Source of the DNA: Ecdyonurus torrentis
Lineage: Eukaryota; Arthropoda; Insecta; Ephemeroptera; Heptageniidae
Direction of reading: 5' to 3'
Length of the DNA: 64,000 nucleotides
Assembly (NCBI GenBank): GCA_949318235.1
Contig: OX439131.1
Coordinates: 11,304,231 to 11,368,230 of the forward strand
Both the position numbers and the translations under genes were made by a program. Below are positions 38,573-55,904 of the stretch, in pieces (the first letter of the stretch is position 1; each line of letters opens with the position of its first letter). The notes beneath the pieces were generated by a model. It did no database searches, was not told the origin of the DNA, and saw only the letters and a list, made by a program, of their open reading frames with translations.

Positions 38573-41514
38573 ATTTGTTTGTTAAGTTGAAAGTAACGCT
38601 GATGCTAATACTATTACTATGAACGTATGTACTAAATTCAATTGTTCTCTATAGAAACTCCAAAAATTGAATGAAAAATAATTGTTGAAAATCCTTATAC
38701 ATGAAAGTCGAGAAAATTTTCGTCCATAATAGAGTTTAGATAAGGGCTTATGAAAAACGATAGTTCTTTGGTGTCAAGTAATGAACAAATACATGTGACA
38801 CAAATAAATTAATATTATTTCTACATTTTTATTTAATCTGTTTTTGTGAAAGAAAAATCTTGATCTTATTTATATCAAAATATTCACGATTATTTAGTTC
38901 ATGTTTCATATTATATATATTATAATATATAAAAAAGTAAGAAAATTTATTTTATTTTTAAACGTGCTTTTAAAACACGATCACTTTTAAAAGTTCGAGT
39001 TACATTTTTTTTTCAATGCTGTCTAATAATAAAAAGAATAAATCTGATCTTGATATCCAGTATATAAAATATATTTTTTAATCAATGATATCAGATTTAA
39101 CTCAAAAAAATTTTCGTGCCTTTGTAAGAATATCAAATGTTGTACTTGGATATTTATTGAGATAATTTTATTTTATTATTGCTAATAAAAATTAAATAAT
39201 TTTTTAACACAATTTATTACCTTTTAAATTTATTTCGATATTGTAATGACGATTATGAACGTTAAGACTAAAATTTACAAAATTTCTAGTTTTATTTTAA
39301 GTGCAATGTTTATTTTGTATGATGTTTTACAGAGGAAAAATGCAGGAAAATTCTTATTATTTCGTTAAGGCCTGTTTACATGTATAGTAATAATTTAATA
39401 AAAGTGATTACGCAGTCATTGATGCATTATTTTAATAATCTATTTGAAAAGGTAAAAAAAAAAAAAAAAAAAAAAAAAGTGAACGTGAGAATGGGACGTT
39501 TCTTCTTATAGGCATATGAAAATTAAGAAAAACTATGAAAAATTATTTCCTTTTCTTGACAATCTTTCTGTTTTCTTATCTTCTTTTTTAGTCTTTCGTT
39601 TAAATCGTTGCTAATATTTTGCTATCATTACTTTGAAAACTTTAATAATTTCAACTTTTACTTGCTATACACGTGTGTACCTATAACATGGTCACAATTA
39701 TCGCAATAATTATATCTCTGTACGTTGGTCATATTCTTAAATATCAAATACAAACTTAAATCAGTTTTATATCATCGGCATTTTAAAAACACACCCACAA
39801 TTACTTATTTTTCCTATATAGTATAATATTATTTAAAAACAATATTTCAAATTTTACTTACAGATGTTTACAGATTTCAATCTACTTTTTATTTAAAAAA
39901 AATAGGTTGATATCCTTGAAATGTTATTAAAAAAAAATAAAATTTTATCTATAAAATAAAAAATACTAATACATTTTTTTTTCAACATGTATAACAAATC
40001 ATCTTCGATTATTATAGTTCTTAAATTACTAGTTATTTTTATCTATATTTCATTCAACTTTTTTTTTCTTTTTTTTAATTTTAATACCTTTTTATATTAT
40101 TAATAACCTTGAGTTATTAATTTATATATTATGGATAAAAAAATATATTGCATAAAATTTCCATTTATTTTATTTTGTTTATAAGAAAGATAAAATAAGG
40201 TGGGTGATGGCTAAAGGTGATATATCAATTATCTAACAAGTGACAATCAGCTTATGCATAATGCAGGATAAACTGATGACAGGTTATATTTTGATTCATT
40301 GATCATCCCACTTAATCATTACTTCTCATACATACAAATTTACTGTTTAATTACTAAATGTCGCTACTCAAAACATATTATTTATTACATTATATTATAT
40401 AAAGCTTGAATTCTTATATACCAAAAAAAAATATTTAGTAATATGTCTTTCATTACCCTAAAGGGTTATGATACTGATCAATATGTTAAGCCGATAATTA
40501 ATGTATTGATTCCTCCCGCATTTAAAATAAAAAAATACCTATCAATACTATATATTTATTTATTAATATTATTTCTTATTATTAGTTCTTTTTCTAAATA
40601 CCTTTTTTTTATTCTTAAAATAAAACACTATATAATTTATTAATATTATTTATTATTAATATTTTTTTGAGATCTGATTTAAAATGTTTTAAATAAATGA
40701 AAAATGTTTCAAGTTTTCTATATAATTAAAATATTTTTTTATATTATACGCAGTATATCGAAGACGCATAAATAATTTTTTTTATATTTTTAAATAATCT
40801 ATTTCTTTCCAATTTTTTGTATATTTTATAGTTAATCATGTATATAAGTATATATAATAAAAAGTTGTTTTTGACAGTTTTTATACCTGAATTTAATTTT
40901 TTATGTTTTTTAATCCTTAATCAAGGACTACACCTCATTTTTTTTTTTTTTTTTTTTTGTGAATTAACCTGTTCAGGAAAGAATATGAATATTTTATTTA
41001 TTCATTATCATTATTGTAAGTATGGACGTTCTAAATCTTAAAATCATTATAACTTAAAATTATTTTTCTGTCAGTTGGCAAAAAAATGTAACCCCTCATT
41101 GCTCTTTGTAAGTAAAAAAAAATATATTAATAGAAAATTTAGAAAAATGTAAAATTCACACGAGAAATAAGAAATATAAACCACTATTATTGCTATTGAT
41201 ATTCTCGTTTCTTCTTATAAATAAGAATAAAATAAAATAAGCTTTTATTTTTTCCCCCTTTTTTTTCTACAATATAATATTAAATAAGAAACAAGAATCT
41301 GCGATATGATATTTGATACAATTAAGAGCAAGGGATATATATTTTTTTAGTAAGTGTAAAAAAATAACGTAAAAATTGTCATTTTTTTTTCTTTCTTTTT
41401 GCTTTATATGTATCCTATATACCATATAAAAAAATTAGTAATAAGTTGAAGGAAGGTGTACAAAGTATATAAAAATTGAAAGTACTCGTATTTCATGAAA
41501 TTTGAGATGGAAGC
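38573..41514. other. AT-rich noncoding stretch
   Basis: It includes a poly-A run at about 39453-39478, CACGTG at 39670-39675, and a poly-T at about 40940-40958. The short frames at 40443-40643 and 40838-41041 have no recognisable feature. Confidence 0.6.
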
Positions 41515-41690
41515 GGCAGCTGTGAAGGATTGATGAACAGGTCGTATAGTTGTCCTTTTTGTAGAGTTGCTGAGTGAAGTGAGATCGAGAGTCATCGTCT
41601 GTTCTGTGTAGCGTGAGGACTGGCGTGTCTGGGTGCACCTTGCCATGAGCACCAAGTGTGCGCCACTGACCTCTCTCGCGTTAATCAGCT
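41515..41690 (-). other. GC-richer island with a minus-strand open frame
   Basis: Composition changes sharply here. On the minus strand a frame from 41655 runs down through the island and continues into AT-rich DNA to 41404 (83 residues, rich in Ser and Thr, beginning MVLMARC). An alternative frame at 41435-41638 overlaps it. Neither has a domain I recognise. The island could hold a short exon or be regulatory; I do not call a gene. Confidence 0.3.
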
Positions 41691-42230
41691 AGATATCTAC
41701 TATTGTGACAAAATAATAAACAACTCTCTATCAACCTTTACTAAAGCCTTTTGTTTATCTAATTCTATACCTAAGTGAAATTGTTTTATTAATTTTGAGA
41801 AGTAAAAGAATTCTTTTTTCTACGTGATTATAGTTTTTACCACTTTTTTCTGATAGTATTTGGTAACTCTTTATCAAAAATGAGTGCAGATTGGGCAATT
41901 TGAAGTCGTTGAGGTCCAATTCTCCTTCCCTCTCCAATTTTTTAAGAATCTTTTACATTTTTACACTTTATTTATTTTTTTATTTTTAGAACAGAGCAAA
42001 CAGAGCTGTTAAAAATTGCTGCAAAAGAATCTCAATACTGATCAGCCTATTATTAAAAGAAGAAATAAACATTATGAAGAAAACACAAAAAGAACTCGTA
42101 GTATCAGAGCTAATTTTCAAATTTGAAAAAGGTGATAAGCCTTGTCATATATTTGAGATTTTTCAACTGAAGTATATATGTAAAGAATTCAAGATAAATT
42201 CGAATAAAGATTTTAGTTTCAATAAAAAAG
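41691..42230. other. AT-rich noncoding stretch
   Basis: Nothing recognisable. A frame at 42074-42325 leads into the GA array and ends as an arginine-glutamate repeat, so it is not credible. Confidence 0.55.
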
Positions 42231-42260
42231 AGAGAGAGAAAGAAAGAGACAGACAGAGAC

Positions 42261-42305
<45 letters not shown>
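42231..42305. repeat. (GA)n microsatellite with GACA variants
   Basis: GA dinucleotides with interspersed AAAG and GACAGA units in the first half and a pure GA second half. The decayed left side suggests an older array than the pure ones elsewhere. Confidence 0.93.
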
Positions 42306-42310
<5 letters not shown>

Positions 42311-42479
42311 TTATTAAAAAATTAACCATTAAAACTTATTATTTCCATGGCAAATTAAATAGTATTTTCTTTCATAAATTCAATTGAAATTTCTGTATAT
42401 TCTTAGTACTTATATTTTTACGCCTAGTTACGAGTATAAAATATTTTTCCATTTATAAGTAATAAAAAAAAAAAAAAAA

Positions 42480-42660
42480 AAAAGAATCACAAAGACACGG
42501 GGAGTACTAAACGATTCTAAGAAGTAACATTATCAGCTCAGCAATACTTGCGACCACCGCGCGCACTTTGTGAGCAAAGAAACATAAAAGTTTTGAAGTC
42601 TCATCTCATCATAACGACCACTTGTCTCAAGTTATGACTCGCTTTTACTAATAAGAAAAT
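42480..42660. other. GC-richer island
   Basis: It contains words such as GACACGGGGAGTAC and GACCACCGCGCGCAC. No frame is convincing. It belongs to the series of islands from 41.5 to 61.3 kb. Confidence 0.35.
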
Positions 42661-45059
42661 TGTATACTGCAATCATTAACTTTTCTTTCGTAAATTTTTT
42701 TTCTTTCTTAAATATCCATTCAATTTATGTCAATAAAAAAACTTCTACAAAACTCAAAAATTAATTTTTAAATTTTTTTTTTTCAATTACTGAGAAACAG
42801 AAAAGTAATTTTAAAAGTGAAAAGTATATTTTATGGTTTATTATTCACAGTAATGTAATATAATATTGTTAAAAAAACATTTAACGTATGGGAAGTAATG
42901 AGAATATTATATTCATTGTTAAATGAAGGGAAAAATATGTTTTTTCAATTTATTTTAGAATGCATATTATAATGTTTATATTTACTTGAAGTAGTATTCA
43001 TGACCTTACACAAAAGAGATTGCGTTGACTTCGCTTTCTTTATATTATTAAAGTATTATTTTTAGAACATGTAAGCTTTTGGTGTGCGCAACTTTAATTG
43101 AAAAAGAGTAAAAAAACAACATATTTTTTCAAGTATGATTTAATATGTACGTATATATAAAAAGCTTTTACTTTGAAGTTTTAAAATGTTTTAAGTTGTC
43201 GGTATTGACATGAAAGCAAAATGAAAATATAAAATTAAATTTACATCAGAAATATGAAAAGCGTATAATGTTAAAATATAGTTACTTACTTTCTTGTTAA
43301 TTTTAGACATTGAATTGCAATATTCTTTAAAATGTTTATTTAAAACATGGTAAACCCAAATATCATTATCAAATTTTCACCCGCAGTTTATTCAACGCAG
43401 TTTTATACTATAGCAAGTTAAATATACGATAAGCAGAGTACTGATAAGAGAAAACAACAGATATGAATATCTAATTTCGTTTATGAAGTTAAACACAAAT
43501 AATCATTATATATGAAACTATAATTTTTATTCTAATGAGTCAGAAGCTTCGCGTTTGTGATCAATAAAACTTTCAAAATAACTTTTTAACTAAACTGTGT
43601 TAAATTGTAATCAATATTATGATGGTAATTTTCAGTCTGTAAAAAAAAAGAAGGTTGAAATAAGAACAGGAGCTAATGAACTTAAATTCATTAAGAACTG
43701 GACTCCCCCCCCCCCCCCCCTTCATATTCACATCTCAGTCTCGCCGTCAATGTATGCAGTTTTAACAAGGTATAGGTGTATACAGTTTCGTACGATGCAT
43801 CAAATTACCCTCAGCCCTACCGCCTTGATGCAGATAATTTGTCTGGAAAACTCTCTCTATATTATATTTTATAAAAAGACCACAGCTGCTTGAGTAAACC
43901 AAGCGCTAAATTGTCTCACCATACATAAAGAATAAAATATCAACTCTATAATATTGTAGATTAGATCAATAAAAAAAAATGACGCATATGAAAATCCATT
44001 ACACAATAATTCTCAATCTATGTGAATATTATATATATAGGGTGACATCACTGCAAAATTTTCAACAAGTGGTATAAATGGTACAGTTAGATGCTTTGAT
44101 ATGTAAGAGGAAAGATCTCTGTTGCGTGTTAATTTGTTCAGCAAGATGCACGAGATTATGAAGTCGTATGTGTAAATGATCCATTAAATCTATAGTGATT
44201 TCTGCTTTGAATGTACATTCAATATAATGTAATTAATCTAATTATTAAAAGTAGGGGTATTTTTAACTGGTGTCCCAGAACGTTCAGGGTCCTTTGGATT
44301 ATATCCCTAAGGCTTGAGTGCTAAGTACCTATGACTCACTCAGAGTGTGCACCAAGACTGAGGTCACCATTTCAAATACCCCCTAATGTATATGTCTGTA
44401 TATGTCCCTTTCACGAAATAGTTCCTTTTCTTGCTTCATACTCGATAACAATATAAAATAAAAGGAAAATAACTGTGATGTTATATTATGATTGCTTATA
44501 CTCTGAATTTACTGCTTATCGTTAAAAATTTCTTTATTTATAATAATTGAATTTTAAATTTATTTTTTATTTTCATATTACAAAAATTATGGCACAACTA
44601 AACCAAACTGTACAAAATTTATGTTGTTTATAAATCATCATAAAAATATAAGTTTATAGTAAATAACATGATAAAAATCACTTAAATTACACAAAAAAAA
44701 AAAAAAAGAAACACAAGTTAATTAAAAGTTTATAATGAAGTAATAGTATAGCTTATATATAGAAAGTAGCTACTGCAAGCTAACAACAATTTAAGACAGA
44801 TCTGAATAAAAAGATACGGTGTATAGACACGCAACTCAGCGGGAAAAAAATTTCATTGAAAAAATATAATATTTATATAATAATATATTTTTTTCACTAA
44901 ATTAACTTAATTAACTAAAATATTATAGTAATAAATTTTAATAATAATATATAAACGTGGGATAATAATTTTAGACCATATGTTATAGTTATATAATATA
45001 ATATAGTTTATGGGAAATTTCTATTTTTTTAATGATAATTTAATTGAAATTATATCGCA
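42661..45059. other. AT-rich stretch with two mixed-composition patches
   Basis: A C16 homopolymer lies at 43705-43720. Mixed-composition patches lie at about 43725-43915 and 44040-44420, the second with GGTGTCCCAGAACGTTCAGG. The plus-strand frame at 43597-43893 runs through the C run as a proline stretch and is not credible. No gene is called. Confidence 0.5.
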
Positions 45060-45205
45060 TAAATCCAGCGTAATTGATACGGCAAGTATATTATGGGGAA
45101 TTATAGTTTTCCGGATACGCTAATGATGTCGCGGGGTGCGGGAGATGCTTGATCACACATGGCCCTCTCTTGCGACAGCTCGGAGACGTGAGATGAACAA
45201 TCTTC
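45060..45205. other. GC-richer island
   Basis: CpG-containing words such as GATGTCGCGGGGTGCGGGAG and TGCGACAGCTCGGAGACG mark it against AT-rich flanks. Only very short frames cross it. Function unknown. Confidence 0.4.
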
Positions 45206-45408
45206 TTTTCAAAAATTTTAATAATAATAAAATCCTTATACTCCTTTAACACAAAACATTCATCTCCTATCCTTAGAAATAATTATTTTACTTTTTTTTT
45301 ATCCAATTTTTTGTTATAGATTCTATTTTTGTAATCTTTTGACAGTTGGAATTTTTTATATGCTTATATATAACAAAAAAATAAAATAGAATATGATGCG
45401 GGAGGGGT

Positions 45409-45412
<4 letters not shown>

Positions 45413-45456
<44 letters not shown>
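45413..45456. repeat. Poly-A run (44 A)
   Basis: The longest homopolymer in the window. Further long A/T runs follow at about 45561-45584 and 45829-45853, so three lie within 450 bases. One or more may be retroposon tails, but no target duplication was identified. Confidence 0.9.
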
Positions 45457-45458
<2 letters not shown>

Positions 45459-45599
45459 TGAGGTCAAAAGAATAAGAAGAAGTGCTTTAGGGTAAAAAGG
45501 GGTTCAATAAGAGATTGAAATACTTTTTTAAAAAGTTTTTATCCATTTTTCATCACATATCTTTTTTTTTTTTTTTTTTTTTTTGACAAAAGTATAGTG

Positions 45600-45819
45600 A
45601 AGATTTTGCGTTCCACGGTGGTCTTACAAAAAATATCTCGCGGGTCGGCTTTTCAATTCACCTCCCTTATGTTACATATTCCCCTCTTTATTGTTATATA
45701 AGTTTTTTTTTCTCCCCATTCTTCTCCATCATATCTCCAAATTTTTTCCTATATTTTCGATATTATTAACATCTTTTAAACAGCGGGTATTCTGATAAAA
45801 ATAATAAAGAAAAAAGCCT

Positions 45820-45853
<34 letters not shown>

Positions 45854-46075
45854 TCACCATGAGAAGTGCTTTTATTTTATTTTTCACGTTTCTTTCTTTA
45901 TGGTGCTCAAAATATGTATACAATATAAAGTTGTATCAGTTTAGTAGAGTACGTACATATATACAAGGGTAACTAGCTCCTCATCCTGTGTCTGTCTGCT
46001 CTCTTCTTGCCGTCCACTTGAGTCTCTCTCTCTCGTCCACCGCAGACACCGCAAAACTACAAGAAATCTTGTAAC
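45600..46075. other. GC-richer patches between A/T runs
   Basis: One patch with ATCTCGCGGGTCGGC lies near 45635, another at 45965-46060 with CTTGCCGTCCACTTGAGTC and CGTCCACCGCAGACACCGC. No credible frame is present. TGACGTCA follows just downstream at 46083-46090. Confidence 0.4.
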
Positions 46076-46349
46076 TTTATTATGACGTCATCATTTACTG
46101 CATTGAAATAATAATAATAAAAAAAGATCCAATGGTTTTCAAAGTAAAAATCATCTATATAAAATCTTTACAATGCAATATAGCTCGTTAATACAACCCT
46201 AATTTGCAAACATTGTAGTATTTTTTTTTTTAAATAGAGTTGAATTTATTAATTTATTTAATCTTATACTATATCATACCAACGTGTTTTATTTCAATTA
46301 TATATTATATTATATGTAAATATAGTAATAAGTTATTAAATTGCAATTG

Positions 46350-46352
<3 letters not shown>

Positions 46353-46417
<65 letters not shown>
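46353..46417. repeat. (GA)n microsatellite
   Basis: About 65 bases of pure GA dinucleotides. Confidence 0.96.
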
Positions 46418-46420
<3 letters not shown>

Positions 46421-48019
46421 TAATAATAATAAGAATAGCGTAATCAGACTGTTATTTTAAGTTGTTGCATTTCAGTTCAGCATTATAAAACGATAGCTGT
46501 GACTTTTTTGCAATATAAAAAAACAAAACTATTTTTCTTTCTACGCATTACATCCACGAGAATAAAAAATGACCCCAGTACATTATTTATTTATATTATT
46601 TATTAAAAAGATTAAGTATATTAAAGATTTCAATCAAGTTTATTTTCTTAAATATCTGAATAAATATTTCAGAGAGTATACAAATATAGAGAGATAGAAT
46701 ATTATATAGCTATATTAGAGATATGAGCTATATAAATGTGAAATTGGCTGGACAAGAGACTATTATAGTATGTATAGAATAGATGTATTAGTGACGTCAC
46801 TAGAAATTGCTCTGATGTGTTATGTATGAAGACCACAGAGATATAATATGACGATGCATCAAGCAAAACCACCACACACTCACAAACACCATAGGCACGG
46901 GATCAAACTCAAAGAGAAATATAATTATACCGCTTTAACTATATAATATAGACATAGGAGACTGTAACATAGACAGGTATATAGAATATCTCAATCTCAA
47001 TATTATGAGCTATAATCTCTCTCTAGCTCTCTCTCTCTCTCTCTCTCTTCATTCCTCCCCAGATATTCATGACAGATAGATATACCATAGCATCACTATA
47101 TAGGCTATATCTATGTATATAAACTTCCAGTATAATTATTGCTATTGGAAGCTCTTATTACTTCCATCTATAATAAGGAGATTGTATATATATATAGTTT
47201 ATTACCTGCGTATAAACCTGCGTATTGTATAAGCTATTGAGAAAATACAATTTAAGTCTTTTCATCAAAAACTTGTTTTTCGTTGTTTTTTTTTTTTTTT
47301 TTTTTTTTTTAATTCTCTTCAATATTATGCACTTATTGACTTATACAAACAAAATGTGTAAACAATTACGATAATTTGTTTGTTTGTTTTATTTAATCAC
47401 GTGTTTTTCTCATAAGAATATCTTAATATAATTATGCAAATTCATATCGCGAGCCTGTGAATAATGTGAAATATTATACTATCACGCTCGTGTGTACTTT
47501 GAAATGAACCAATTTTAGTTGAAACATGTGGTTTTATAATTTTGTTAATAAATTGCTGCCTAATTATTAATATGGAATAACTGCATCATGCATAAAGATG
47601 ACATTCTTAAAGTCATGAAAATTTTACCATATCTATTGATTCAAGATCTTCTGATCCGGATTTTTATTTTCTTAGTGCGGATCCGGATTAGCTTTATATT
47701 CAACCCCTATATTATGATTCCTTTTCATCATTATAATTTTTTTTAATAGTATTGTTACTTGTTATTATATATGATCTGTTATGTTAGTTAATCCATTTGA
47801 AAGAAGAAAAAAATCATAAACTTTTGAATATTGATGAATGCGTATAGTAATATATATGACATGTTGAATATTATATAAAAGTATTTTATAATAAAAATTA
47901 AAAGCAATGATCGTTCTTATTGTTAAAGTTTTTTTTTTTTTTTTTTTTTTTTCTTACATGACTTCATTGAGTATATGAAAGAGATTGAAAACAGTTACAT
48001 TGAAGAAATTAATTAAGTT
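46418..48019. other. AT-rich stretch with mixed patches and a CT array
   Basis: TGACGTCA at 46792-46799 is followed by a mixed-composition patch to about 46920. A broken CT array lies at 47015-47049 and poly-T runs at about 47286-47310 and 47931-47952. A repeated GATCCGGATT at 47653-47662 and 47680-47689 precedes AACCCCTA (47702-47709). No gene is recognisable. Confidence 0.5.
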
Positions 48020-48195
48020 GACGGTAGACTAGTTGTCAACAAAAGCGACACACCTTTAACTTTTATAGTACGTGATCGCAATCGCGCACCGCGTGAACAC
48101 CAACTGAATCAAGAGTCGACATTAAATGTTATTGTTCTGCTAGAGTTATGTACACTTCACCTTCAAAATGTCGTTTTTTTTTCCTCTCGTCTTAT
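48020..48195. other. GC-richer island
   Basis: It contains ACGTGATCGCAATCGCGCAC and CGCGTGAACACCAACTG. No credible open frame is present. Confidence 0.4.
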
Positions 48196-49165
48196 GAGCT
48201 AATAATTAAGACACCGTACTTCGTACTTATTATATATGTGAGGTTGTATATATTTTTATATATTTTATAAGTGATTTGTATCAATTTTATTGTTATTATA
48301 CTTTTAGGCATAACGCCAAAGCTAAAAGTGATTTAAAATAATCATCTATATGGATTTTATACTTTGATAGAAAATAATGACATGAATTTGCAATGGAAGT
48401 AATAATAATTGAATAATACAGAAATAATGAACTTTCATGAAGACTTCGAATTTGTTTTTTTACATTTTCAAAACGTGCAGAGACATCTATGAGTTAAATA
48501 TATAACTTTAAAAAAAGCTGTAGCTCAAGTACAATTTGCAAAATAATTTTATTCATATATATATATTTTTTCCAAATATTAGAGCCATAAAATTTTATTA
48601 TAGATTCAAAAAATCATTAAATATGATATAAATACAAGATCGTTAAAATTTAAAAATAAATTTTAATGGTTAAGTTTATCCCACCTGAAATTCAAGATTT
48701 AGTTTCAAAATGATACGTGACAAAATAACGAGACCTATCCTGTGCATTAATGAAATTAAAAAATCTTTTTTATGTCGTTTGTGAATGTGTTTATTATTTG
48801 ATATTTTTGTTAATATTTTAAGTAAAAAGTAATAAAAGTATTTAGGATGGTGATCATATTAATCAAGCTTTATATCGATTTTTTTTTTTTTTTTTTTTTT
48901 ACTACATAGTATACTATAGTCTATAGTTGCCTTGAAATCGACAATTTTTGTCACATCACAAGAAAATTGTATAAGAAAATAAGGATATTTAAGTAATAAA
49001 AATTTAATACCCACCTTTTTTAACGATTATTAGAAGAATTTCTGGTTCTTTTTGATGTATATTTTTTTATTAGGTCACATTATATATTTTTTTATTTTAC
49101 GAAGAACTAATAAAATTGACTATTAAAAATATAAAAATTTAAACTTTTGAAGAAAATGTATATAA

Positions 49166-49233
<68 letters not shown>

Positions 49234-49634
49234 TATATATATTTAATACTTATTATAAATTAGATATATTTACTTTATTTGCTATAAAAGTAGCAAATAA
49301 AAATAAAATTGACTTAAAATAAGCAGTTTTATCGATAAGAGAATATAAAAAACTATAAAACATTAAAAAAATATTTAAAAAAAATTACATAAAATAAAAT
49401 TACAGACTTGTTTTTAATGAGAATATAAAAATTTGGAAGACACTTTTTACATTAAAATTTATAGCAGTGACCATTTAGGATGTAAATTTCATTTCATACA
49501 AAAATATTAGATTTTTTTTTTTTTTGGTTTGTAAAATGTATAATATCTGTTGAAATTAAATAAAATTAAGGAAGAAAAATGAAGTAAACTTTAGAGAAAC
49601 CACTATCAATCCTTTTCACTTTTTATCCAAGCTA

Positions 49635-49672
<38 letters not shown>

Positions 49673-51269
49673 AATTTCAATTAAATGAAAAAATTCTTAT
49701 GCTGTATAGAATTGTAATAGATTTTTTTTTTTTGATAATTCTATATGCGTCAAAATTTTATGATGGATTATGATTTTTCGTCTCTTGTATATATCTCTAT
49801 ACATTTAGAAAGGAAAGGGTTGTTAGAGATACAAAAAAACATCATAGGGGATGATGCAAAAAGTCCAGGTGATATATATTTTTTTATCTATAAAACGTTA
49901 TAAAAAGAATTTTTGCTCCGTCATGCTTGATATTTCTCCATAAACTTGGAAGTAGAGAAAAAAAATAATATAAAAAGAGAAAGGGTTTCTTTCTTAAAAA
50001 AAATATTTCAGTGTAAATAATGAAAGTCGAGAATAAGGGGTTAAAAAGAAGAAAAAAGAAGATGCTACATCATTACAGCATCTCTAACACAGTTAGATAT
50101 TAAATAAGCCAGTTTACCTGTATCTACCCCTTTCTATTATTTCACACACACGCTTATGTAACCGTCCTCTTCATGATAACAATAGTTCTCAAGCCTTTAA
50201 TGTTTTTTATCCCTTATTCATCCATGTGATAGCCACATGTCGATTTGTATTTTATATTCAATATTTTTTTGACAGTTACAAAATTCTATTTTGCTTGAAA
50301 ATTAAATTCAGTTTGAAGTAATTTTAGGATTATTGTTGGGATTTAATTAGATGGGAAATATACTGGATATAATAATGTCACTAACTGATTAGTTTTTTCA
50401 AAATTGTATCTGTTTATTAGGATTTTTAACATTGTAATTTTCTACTGAGCTTATATAATGTATACAAAAGGATAGACACAATATGAGAATCCAGTTGAAC
50501 TTGATTTTGAGTTCTTGAGGTCTGCGGAGTCTCTAAAAAAGCCATGCAGTGTTAGTTTTGAAATAGGACAACTTTTGCTTGTGGCTGTAAGGAAAAGAGG
50601 AATACATATTTTATTTATTTTCTTTTTTTTTTATGTTCTGCTTACACAGTTTCTATTAAATAATCTGTAATTTAGATATTTTTATAATATCTCTTAGAAT
50701 TTACAATATTATATGATATACATTCAAATCCACCTACAAATATTATTATTATTCAAGAAGCAAAAATCATTTGGTGAAAAATTCATAAAACTATCAGTTT
50801 TTCCTTTTTATTTCATAATTTATTTTTTTAAGTAAGCGTTATAAGTGGTAAATTCTTTAGTCCACCTTTTTCATGTTATATTACTTAATAATATGTAAAT
50901 TAAATTAATTAAAAATTCTTTATATTTTAAAAATTATGGCTTCCTACATATTTAGGAAATATTATTATAAATATTTAATAAGTAGCACTATTTGAAAATA
51001 TACACACACAAAAAATTCATCTTTTTATATAATATATAATGAATAATGAGTTTCCCAATCTTTAGATAGATAGAAAAATCCATCATAAAATAAAAATTCT
51101 CATAAATCTTTATATATACATATAATATTATATTTTTCTTTCTACTGGGCACCCAATGTATATAATATTATATATATATAAAAAGAAGTATAGAGAAAAG
51201 ATAGATATATATAAAATTATAATGGAAAACGCTCAAGGCTAGTTTAAGAAGAAAAAGAGAAAAATTTTA
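48196..51269. other. AT-rich noncoding stretch
   Basis: The main structures are a TA array at 49171-49230 and poly-T runs at about 48879-48900 and 49637-49668. No frame of note was seen. Confidence 0.6.
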
Positions 51270-51475
51270 GAATAGAGGGCGTGTAGGTCCAGAAATCTGG
51301 CTTGCTTGGATGCTGTACCATTAATCCCCGTCTAGCAAAGTCATCGATCATTGCGGGCTCTCTCTCACTTCGCCCTCTCTCCAAGTACGTACCGTGCTAG
51401 TTGTATGCCAAAGTCGCCACCGCAACGTAATGCCCGTTATTTTGTAATTCTTCGACCAATATCACTATCTTTTCT
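51270..51475. other. GC-richer island
   Basis: The island spans words such as GAGGGCGTGTAGGTCCAG, CATTGCGGGCTCTCTCTCAC and AAAGTCGCCACCGCAACG. Stops occur in all frames that I followed. It could be a regulatory element. Confidence 0.4.
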
Positions 51476-51564
51476 TTTGCAGACCTGCTTTTTTATATAA
51501 AACCATGAAAAGATCATTTTGAACCCTTTACTTTTTTTTCTATACATTTATGTATAAAGAAGGA

Positions 51565-51599
<35 letters not shown>

Positions 51600-51884
51600 T
51601 ACTCTCACGATTTTTTTTTATCTGAAATACATTATATAAACTCTTTTTTTATACGCTTGTCATTCACTTATATACAAAAAAAGGGGAAAAAATGATAGTG
51701 TTCAAAATAATAATAAAAAACATAGAGTATAAATTTATATATAATTTGTTAAAAAAAATTTGCTTTTTGCTTGTTTTATTTTTTAGTTAAATTTTTACAT
51801 TTGTTAATATTTTTTTTTATTAGAATTGCGTATTAGTCTTTTCCATTTTTGTTTTTTTTAAAAGGGTTGTCTGGCCTTGAAGTA
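51476..51884. other. AT-rich spacer with poly-A
   Basis: It holds a poly-A run at about 51569-51596. Nothing else is recognisable. Confidence 0.6.
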
Positions 51885-52005
51885 TAGAATTCACGCGTTA
51901 AGCTTGGCTGTCTTAAAGCATAATTCCTTATTTCTCGCCCAACTCTCTTCAGAGCAGACGTTCATGATGTGATCCAGCCGCCGTCGCGTCGCTATAAGAC
52001 ATGAT
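51885..52005. other. GC-richer island
   Basis: A CpG-bearing patch ending in CCAGCCGCCGTCGCGTCGC. It lies about 145 bases before the CACGTG cluster at 52151-52204. Confidence 0.4.
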
Positions 52006-52140
52006 TAATACAAAAAAATGAGCAGAAAAAAAAAGTTCTCATATAGTGTATGAAAAGACGAAGAGTGATCCATTCTTTTTTTTTTTTTTTTTTTTCTTTC
52101 ACTAACTGCTTTTCAATGTAAAGTGGCAGTTCAGTAAGTT

Positions 52141-52210
52141 AGGGGCGTGACACGTGGTGATTGCGTGAACTCACGTGTCGCCTACAGCACGGTACAGACA
52201 CGTGGTCAGT
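52141..52210. promoter_or_regulatory. Cluster of three CACGTG E-boxes
   Basis: Perfect CACGTG palindromes occur at 52151-52156, 52172-52177 and 52199-52204, with start-to-start spacings of 21 and 27 bases, inside a GC-richer patch. CACGTG is the core site of several bHLH factor families (Myc/Max, USF, CLOCK/CYC). The clustering suggests an enhancer or promoter element, but no neighbouring gene is visible, so its target is unknown. Confidence 0.4.
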
Positions 52211-55904
<3,694 letters not shown>

